Origin: Amoebidium appalachense | Lineage: Eukaryota > Ichthyosporea | DNA length: 64,000 nucleotides | Reading direction: 5' to 3' | NCBI GenBank assembly: GCA_963693365.1 | Contig: CAVNZM010000009.1 | Location: 1-64,000 of the forward strand | Shown: piece by piece, positions 34,843-64,000 of the stretch | Position numbering within the stretch: the first letter of the stretch is position 1 | Layout of the letters: each line of letters starts with the position of its first letter | Notes under the pieces: generated by a model | What the model was told of the DNA's origin: nothing | Database searches by the model: none | What the model saw: only the letters and a program-made list of their open reading frames with translations | Program-made: the position numbers and the translations under genes

Positions 34843-36199
34843 TTTGCCACTTAGAAGTGGGTAATGCTGTATCGTTTGTTTTGTCTCTTTTTTTTTTCTC
34901 TTTTTCGATTTTAAGTGGAAAAAGTGGGAAGTAGGAAATAGATTGATCGCGATCGGATCGGAGGTGGTTTGGTGTGGTGTGATCTCAAAGTTACCAGGCC
35001 ACGTGACTAGTCCAATAGATCGGCTAAGCCGATTACAATTGGCACGTTCTTGTTCTATGATTGGTCAAAACTAAAGAAAGAATGCAATATTTGGCGAAAA
35101 GTACATTCCAGTAGATAAATCGGCCTCGAATCTCCTCGACTGTAGCCTCGTTCTTGTATTTCAACCGCCTATTCGCTACACGCATGTCAGCCGAATCAGT
35201 GTGTCCCATCATAGACGATACTGGCAGCCGAATGCGGGGCTCCCGTCTGCTAAAAAGGGGCCAGAGGCCATGCCCCTCTCGCAAAAAACGCTTTTATGCA
35301 TGTGCTTATCATGGAATACAGTGTGTCGTTGTTAGCTTGTAAATACTTAGCAATAGACATAAATAACTTCATTTTTCGCCCTCAGTGGGAACATACGGAT
35401 ATCATTAAAGTAACCACGCAAAGTACTTGAATGAATAAAGTTGAAAGTGGCCCAATTTATTGCTTGGGCCGGCCAGGGCCGCTATTCACTCGGAAGCTGG
35501 TTGGGCCGCCCTCAGGAACCACACCAAACGCGGTCCTGACAAACCGTTGATACCTACCTACATACAGGGTTCGAAGGACGGTGGAGCCCATTAACGGAAG
35601 TCGAAATCCCGTTTCGGAAAACCTCTTCGAAAATCGGAGGCTCCGTCGGAGCGGGCCCACCAAAAATCGTAATCGTTGCGCATCAGTAAACTGTAAGGCA
35701 TGCTTATTTGTGCCTATATTGCATCTAGATGTAATTATAATGCATGCTCAAAAACCCCTGTGGTTGTTAGAGGCCTTCCTGGTGTTGGCATTTGAAGCTT
35801 TGAAGGAATAAAAGGGAAATATGAAGTGCATTAATGCACAATATATATATATATATACATTTTTTGTCTACGTATATACGTACGGTCACGTCCTCTCACA
35901 CACATGTGCGGCAGTGCCAGTGTATATGAGGATATCATGATACTATGTGTGCATAATGATGTATCTAGTTCCTGTGTGTGTCACTGTATCCGTGGCCTTA
36001 TTTTTTCCCAGTGCACGCATTTTCTTTTATTTGAAGCTCGAAGAACAGTATTTTGGTCGCAATACCACGTACGGAACGGAGGGGGGTGCCAACCTTATGA
36101 CGTTTTGCAAGGCTACCATTTGCCAAAACAAAGTAGTGTACAAAGAACACCCGATGCACATACCTCCCATGCAAACGATGCAAGGATGTTTACTCGGTT
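34843..36199. other. AT-rich non-coding region
   Basis: No convincing gene; short frames (for example 35033-35284 minus) lack motifs. It contains one ATTGGTC motif near 35060 and a short AT-repeat at 35843. Confidence 0.4.
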
Positions 36200-36211
36200 G
36201 TCTCGGATCAC

Positions 36212-36989
36212 ATGTACAACAAATATGTGCAAGCATTAATTGATAACTTGCAAAACCGATTCCCCTCGGACGAGTGCTTCACTGAGGCTATGGATGTGTT
36301 TGTTCCATTGAAGTTCCCCATAACCAAAAGCAGTCTCGAAGCATACGGAAACGACAAGATTAGAGTGCTCGCTGAGTTCTATGGGTCTGTTAAAACAGTG
36401 GGCGGAACGTATATATACCCCCACTTGCCGCCGAAGATGTGATAGATCAGTGGCCACGCGCAGTGCCAAACAAATTATCTTTGAGCACAGGCATCTCCTT
36501 GAGGTTAAAGTAGAAAATGTACCTGTTGGATACAGGTCTCTGAACGAGGCATGGGCTGATCTCTGTAAGGTAGAAACTTTGCAATCATATTGTGCTGCTG
36601 TACTTGAGTTGGTTAACATTGTGAGAATAATCCCAATTAGTAAAGCAACAAGTGAACGTGGCTTCTCTGGTGTGAATATCATTAAGACTTCTCTCACACC
36701 ACGTATGACAACACAGACAGTGCACAATCAGCTCATCATAGCCATGAATGGGCCGGATATAGAGGCAGATGTGAAGCACGTGAAAGCTGAGCTTAAGTTT
36801 CAGAAAGAAATGGCTAAGAAATTAGTTATAGATCGGCAAACTGAAAGGGTTGACTGTAGAAGGGGCCAAGGAGCAGCTGGAAAAGGCCCAGGTGGCCGAG
36901 GCAGCAGCCCAAAAGAAGGCTCTGGCAGATTTCCTGGCTTTTGACTGGAACAGGGTGCACAATGTGTATATTCCCAACCCTTTCAAATA
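36212..36989 (+). pseudogene. hAT transposase relic (dimerisation domain)
   Basis: Three frames in succession carry hAT-like text: YVQALIDNLQNRFP at 36215; then VLELVNIVRIIPISKATSER and NIIKTSLTPRM (36600-36710), the conserved C-terminal hAT dimerisation block; then a helical end from about 36845 to a stop at 36987. Frameshifts near 36420 and 36845 and loss of the N-terminal catalytic part mark it as dead. It resembles the ZNF862/ZMYM-type hAT proteins of animals. Confidence 0.8.
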
Positions 36990-37069
36990 AATTGGATCTA
37001 TGACAACACACCAGCACCTAGTAACCGTCAAGCAGTGTCCCTTGTTTTTATTTAAAAATTCTGGGGGAG

Positions 37070-37735
37070 GGGGAGGGGAGGGAGGGAGGGGGGGGGGGGG
37101 GGGGGGGTGAGTTGAGGCAGCAACATGGGAAGCTCAGGCAGAAATCGAATGTTTGGGGGGGGGGGGAGAGGGGGGGGGGGGGGGGGAAGAAAATCAAGTT
37201 GGGTGGTTGTGTTTGTGTTTGTGTGTGAGTGAGTATTTTTCTTTGCAATTGTGTGTGTGTGTGTGTGGTGGGTATGTATGCGCGGTGTGTGTGTTTGTGT
37301 GTATGTGTACAGGTGTGGGTGTGTGTGTTTGTGTCAGCGGTAATCGGTTGTGTGTGTGTCTATGTTGTGTGCATGTGTGCACTTGTGCACGTGTGTGTGT
37401 GTGTATGTGTGTGTGTTTGTGTGTGTGCGTGTGTGCATGACATTGTGTGCATAGTATGTGTGTGTGTTTTGTGTCAACGGTTATAGTGTGTGTGTATGTA
37501 TGTACAGTGTGCGTATGTATGTGTGTGTGTGTGCAGTGTGGTGTGTATGTATGCAGGGTGTGTGTGTCTGTGTATGTGTGTGTACATGCCAGTGTGGGTG
37601 TGTGTGTTTGTACCAACGGTTTCTTGTGTGTGTGTGGGTGTTTGTGTGTGTGTGTGTGTACGTGCTACGGGGTGTGTGTGCGTGCGCCGTGTACAGGGTG
37701 TGTGTGTGCAGTGTAAGTGTGTGTGTGTGTGTGCG

Positions 37736-37770
<35 letters not shown>

Positions 37771-37800
37771 GGGTGCATAGCATGTGATTGTACAGGGTGG
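37070..37800. repeat. Poly-G blocks and a 550-bp (TG)n-rich satellite
   Basis: G runs at about 37087-37108 and 37156-37187, then a degenerate GTGTGTG field to 37780 with no coding potential beyond artefactual Val/Cys frames. Confidence 0.95.
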
Positions 37801-38051
37801 ATGCATGTGCACGTTTGTAATACAGTTATCATGATCTGAGATAGTATGTGCCTATGCACGTGTACTAGCCTAGGTCACATGATGTGTGGTGTCACGGCTG
37901 TGTGTGTATGTGCATGTGTGTTTTTGAACGGAACACAGTGGTGCACAGTGTGTGTATTGCCTGCCATTTAAGACGCGTGCCACTGATCGTGAAACACGTG
38001 GCACCTGCACCTGGTGGCCGTCGACTCTGAGCATCTAGATCCATTCCATGT

Positions 38052-38309
38052 TTAGGCCTTCCTGGGGGGAAGGGGGGGGGGGGGGGGGGCAGTACTAGAG
38101 GGGGGGGGGGGGGATCCGCCTGAGAGCGGGAGGGGGGGGGGGGGGGGGGGGCGGAGCGGCGGTGGGGGAGAAGTGTTGGACATTGTGTTCATAGAAGCTA
38201 GTTCTAGTGCACGTTGTTCCTTCTGTAAGTCAGAAATGATTGCATCTTGTGAGGCCAACCTCTGCTCCAGTAGTTGGACTAGTTGCTGCAACTGTAAGTT
38301 GTCAGACAT
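38052..38309 (-). CDS. Small coiled-coil, polyproline ORF
   Basis: The ATG at 38309 starts an 85-residue frame: residues 1-40 form a heptad coiled coil (LQQLVQLLEQRLASQDAIIS region), followed by polyproline encoded by G/C runs that are unreliable. A minus TATA (CTATATAAAG, 38421-38430) is upstream. It resembles the N-terminus of retroelement gag-like proteins, but nothing confirms it. Confidence 0.35.
   Translation of the reverse strand: MSDNLQLQQLVQLLEQRLASQDAIISDLQKEQRALELASMNTMSNTSPPPPLRPPPPPPLPLSGGSPPPPSSTAPPPPPLPPRKA
38067..38150. repeat. Poly-G tracts
   Basis: Three long G runs interrupt the 38052-38309 frame; length errors here would change the frame. Confidence 0.9.
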
Positions 38310-39796
38310 AGTGTCGTGTATGATGGGTAACTAGTCTATGTGTTTTGTGCACTGAAAACGACAGTAGAAAAGTGTAAATCAAACGGTCTGCTTCCCATGT
38401 TTGTGACATGGGAGGCACTGCTTTATATAGTCGTTGGCCACCTCATGGTGGCCTCGTGTACACCCTGGTGGTGGGCCATGTACAGCATGGCCGAAAAGAG
38501 AGCACAATGAAAACAAGTCGTTAAAGATATAAAAGTTAACTGTGCACGTTGAGTGGCTAGTTAACTTGCACTAAAGCACACAAATAAACGTGTTTAACAC
38601 ACCAATTGCAGTTAAACGTAAATCTTACTTCACACAACTAAAAATATTCTGAGAATATCCGGGAATAAAGCACACTACCACTCTAAGAATAGAATCCTGT
38701 GGCAAATATAGACATGGCATCATCTGAACCGGGAATATTAATTAATGAGCACAATTAGCACGTTGCTAGTGAAGCTCGTCATTGGTACAGTTTTGGCTCA
38801 AACATATAACTACCATATATGAATATGACCGTAAACAAAAAGCTCTATGCACTCGAGTGAGTGTTGAAACAATCATTCAATTGCTCAGAAAATTTTCTCT
38901 AACAGACATTGCTAGCCGGGAGTACCAGTGTACTCCAACAAGAAGGAGGGGCAGCACTGGTGGAGGGAACGGTGGGCAGCGGAGGAGGGGGGAATGGGGT
39001 TCGATTTCTGGGGGGGGGAAGTTTTGAAGTGAAGGCCGGCCTATATATACATGCGCAGGCATATGCATTGGATGTTCATGTGGCCATCCATGGCTATAAT
39101 GCATATGTGGTGTGACGGCTGTGTGTGTGTGAATGTGTGTGTGTGTCGGTGTGCGTGTGTGTGTGTGCGCGCGTGGGTGTGTGCATAAATGTGTTTGGTG
39201 TGACAACATGTACATGTGCTAGGCTGGCGCTGTCAGGGTCTGCCATTGAACATTCTACAGGGACAGGGAGGCACGTACGTATGTGTGCAGCTTGTGTGGG
39301 TGGTGTATGCCCCGTGTATGATGAGACCTGCGAAGTCATGAGAAGCTCCCCCCCGGGGGCCGGGGGGCGGGGGGGAGGGGGGGGGGGGGGGGGGAGGGGG
39401 GCTCTCGGGCGTCCCGATTCGGCCGGGACGATTTTCGGAACTGTGTTTTCAAATACCGGAAATTCCGGTTTTTTTTTCGTAACTTCGAACCCTGCCTACA
39501 TATGCGTCAAAATCTCGTCATTGAGCAGGCGGCCAGTATAACTAAAGAAAAATAGTGTATCATGATTGGTTCAATAAAAAGCTCAAGTACACTATATTTC
39601 ATGTATGCAATGAAGGGCGGCATGTGCAAAAAAGGGATCATGCTGATAAACCAATATATTACATACACACGCGCGAGTTAGACAGGGATTTTTAGCGCTG
39701 GCGTTTTCTATACCGTACATATGTCATATGCAATTTTTATCATATTGGATCCCCCAACACTCATATGTGTGGGGCGAGTCGTACGTGTGTATTACA
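38310..39796. other. Non-coding, with GT and poly-G tracts
   Basis: AT-rich DNA with a (TG)n patch at 39119-39185 and a poly-G block at 39360-39403. No gene recognised. Confidence 0.5.
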
Positions 39797-39797
39797 T

Positions 39798-40916
39798 TTT
39801 TTTCTTTTGACTGGATTTATTCAACGGAAAGATATGCAAATATGCACGGCATACGGAGAAGACAATAAAAACTTCACGAGTTATCCAGTAACAAGTGCAT
39901 ACTGAGATACCTGAACACTGTGTGAAAATCATATAAATACTCAATGTGACGACCAACAGAATTCAACAAAAAGTCTAAAGTGTTCACATTGCCAGCTAGT
40001 GTAGCAGATACCCGGAGGGAAAGAGGTAAAACGCGGCATAAAAATTCACACCTATCAACATGCTTGCGATTAAAAAGGTCAGCACAAAAGTGGCACCAGC
40101 GGCGATGAAAACAAGAATTACAGCGCCACTGCACAACTTCCCAGGCAATATCAACATCAGAGCACCATACAGACTTATCTACTAGGGTGGTATCCATACG
40201 TACAGCAGGAGAAATGTATCCTGCCAAAGCTCCCAAAAAGCGATAATGATCAGTACGGTGTTGCCTAAGGAACATAACACATGCCGACTGAGTTTTACCT
40301 TTGATTTCTCTATCAGAACGAGAAAGAAACTTATACTGCGTATGGTAATAACGCGAAAAGGCAGAAAAAACAGGAAGAGAAAAGAAAGAGGGAGTGAGAT
40401 AGCGAGAGGAAGAATCAGGTGGAAAGAGGGTAGGCTGAGGACATTCAGAAGTAGCGTTGGTGAATCGGGGGGGAAGAGGGATGGAGGGAGGGGGGGGAAA
40501 GAAAGCATAAAGAGGGTGACCATCAGGTAGCCTAACTAAATGAAAACAAAAACGAAGAGACAATTCCTCCATACGACAAACAGCAGACGACAATCCAAAC
40601 ATACTGATTAAGGGAGGCACAAACCGAGTACGAAACAAAGTGCGTAGCGCAGTACCCTGAAAATCGTCGAACTCGTTCAGCGCCATTGCCGCCTCGCGAG
40701 GTGGGGCGCAGGCCAATAGCGGAAGTCCATATTCGAAAGTCGGCCGTAAAAAAGTTTTATAGTAGAGAAGAAGGTTCGCAGGATGGATCACAGACTCCTG
40801 TTGAAACATATTCGACACAATGTGAAGCTTACCCTTCGCACGAGCGATCCGTGCCGTGAGGAGCTTGCGGAAATTACACTGTGTAACAGCGGATTTCCGT
40901 TTTTCCAGTTTCGAGA
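39798..40916 (-). mobile_element. 5'-truncated LINE (reverse transcriptase C-terminus)
   Basis: The minus-strand frame from about 40916 to a stop at 39874 has the C-terminal reverse-transcriptase 'thumb' text LYYKTFLRPTFEYGLPLL, a long C-terminal domain and a Cys-rich finger (CNSCFHRRWCHFC ... CEFLC). AATAAA and a short A tract follow the stop on that strand (39800-39825). The catalytic domain is missing, and a stop lies upstream at about 40917, so this is a dead 5'-truncated copy. Confidence 0.82.
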
Positions 40917-41975
40917 ATTAGGCCACGCAAAATTCCGTTACAGACATAGGACTGCACTGCATGTGGTCCTACATATAGCAAAAATCAATAAATGTACTCT
41001 AAAAAGGGGTATTCTGGTATAACGGAGCTTCATTTTCCGTACCAGTATCTTTACTAGTTACATAACTGTTACACACATATGGAAATGGGGTCTCAAATTC
41101 CCAAGATCATGGTTGCACACATACGGCTCGCCCCACAGTAGGAAGTTTTGGGGGATACTCAATAAAAAATTATTTCCACCCGGGCCCAGTAGTATTTTGC
41201 AATGATCGGCGAGACATCTCTTGCGCATTGCAATGGCAGCGAGTCATAGACAACAAATTATACCTAAATATTGACACATTATAGCTATAATATCGGGAGG
41301 AAACAAACTCACACGCAATACAGCCAATACTACAATAGCTAGGCATTGATCCCTGTATCCAATCGAAGGCTTGACATCGAATACAGTATCTGAAATATTG
41401 GTGGCACATGCCAACGATAAATTGATAATTGTCTTGGGGTTTACACACTTTTTATTGCGTGGACATTGCCGGAGGCCCAGCCACATTCGACGGCCTACTG
41501 CGTTTTCCAGCACAGCCAATCAAATGCAGCCAGTGACATATGTACATGCTTAGTATCTGACACCCCTATTAGCCTACACATTATGGGTAAGCAGATGCTA
41601 GCTACGGTGAGAGCACCGATGAAAATGGCAGGCCGGGCAAGTGTTTTGTTAACATAGTCAATGCATTTTTTTAACCAAAAGTTAGTTACAAAGGTACCAA
41701 GGCACTTCTCTCTTCTTCTACTAATATTACACGTCTACACAATTTGACACCGCGCAGCAGCGTTACCCAAAGGGCGCGCCTCACTCGTTGGTGTATACAG
41801 ACTGGTGATCAGTGCTACTATCGAGGAAGGTATATTAATGGGAAAGTGCCAAGAGAGCACACACACACGAGCGCGTTGTGCAGGTGTGTGCGACTACATA
41901 CAGTGACTTTCACATTACGGCGTTAGTGCCTATTTAATATTACTGTCTGTCAAAGTTGGCCCACGCCACGTGAGG
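40917..41975. other. Non-coding sequence before the WSC gene
   Basis: No gene. TGCACACATACGGCTCGCCCC at 41114 is an inverted relative of GGGGCGAGTCGTACGTGTGTA near 39770, so the LINE fragment is bracketed by imperfect inverted repeats. Confidence 0.45.
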
Positions 41976-63816
<21,841 letters not shown>

Positions 63817-64000
63817 GTAAGTAGACGGGATTGGGTAGGTTAGTAAGCTTCCAAACGCCAGTTCACGTGTTAGTGGCTCTGGTAAATGCAAGTATGTACA
63901 TGTCGGCAAAGTGAAGGCGGTTGGTTGCATGCTATCAAGGGATGTACATGTCGGGAAAGTGAAGTTGGTTACATGCTATCATCAAGTGATGTACATGTCG

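Overview
The window is eukaryotic DNA made of two different kinds of sequence. Positions 1 to about 32.4 kb look like an integrated or contig-joined large double-stranded DNA virus: tightly packed, intronless, GC-rich ORFs on both strands, many with a TATA box 40-110 bp upstream and some with AATAAA signals. Recognisable products are a PCNA sliding clamp, two superfamily-3 (D5/DUF5906-like) helicases plus a truncated third copy, two PD-(D/E)XK-type nucleases, a large protein with an IS630/Tc1-like transposase core, a fibre-like coiled-coil protein, a Fic-domain protein, a patatin-like phospholipase, two C2H2 zinc-finger proteins and a MYND zinc-finger protein. No DNA polymerase, major capsid protein or packaging ATPase is visible, so the virus cannot be assigned to a family. 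Several ORFs are broken (in-frame stop, frameshifts, truncation), as expected of an old insertion, while others are intact.

Layout of the viral part: 1-2636 transposase-like gene cut by an inverted duplication at the window edge; 2.6-8 kb PCNA and virion-type proteins; 8-12 kb paired DNA-binding/nuclease paralogues and helicase 1; 12-17 kb lineage-specific protein A, zinc-binding protein, Fic and patatin genes; 17-21 kb nuclease, zinc fingers, helicase 2 and a helicase fragment; 21-25.4 kb small membrane protein, coiled-coil protein, MYND protein and unknowns; 25,976-26,475 a 500-base assembly gap; 27-32.4 kb more viral genes, including a second, frameshifted copy of protein A that ties both sides of the gap to the same element.

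From about 32.9 kb the sequence is host-like: one orphan ABCG-transporter exon with good splice sites, an intronless unknown gene, a hAT transposase relic, a truncated LINE, a TTAA-flanked miniature element, and from 41,976 to beyond 63,816 one large plus-strand gene. That gene encodes a signal peptide, three WSC domains and then eight successive pairs of a cysteine-rich EGF-like module and a PAN/apple module. All 22 exons I could delimit use GT-AG introns; nearly all introns are phase 1, so modules are symmetric and shufflable. The introns are full of poly-C/G, CA, CT and longer minisatellites, some of which have duplicated splice acceptors.

The host cannot be named from this window. Phase-1 module shuffling, CCAAT and TATA promoters, AATAAA signals, LINE and hAT relics suit an animal or a unicellular relative of animals, but other protists with WSC/PAN proteins are not excluded.
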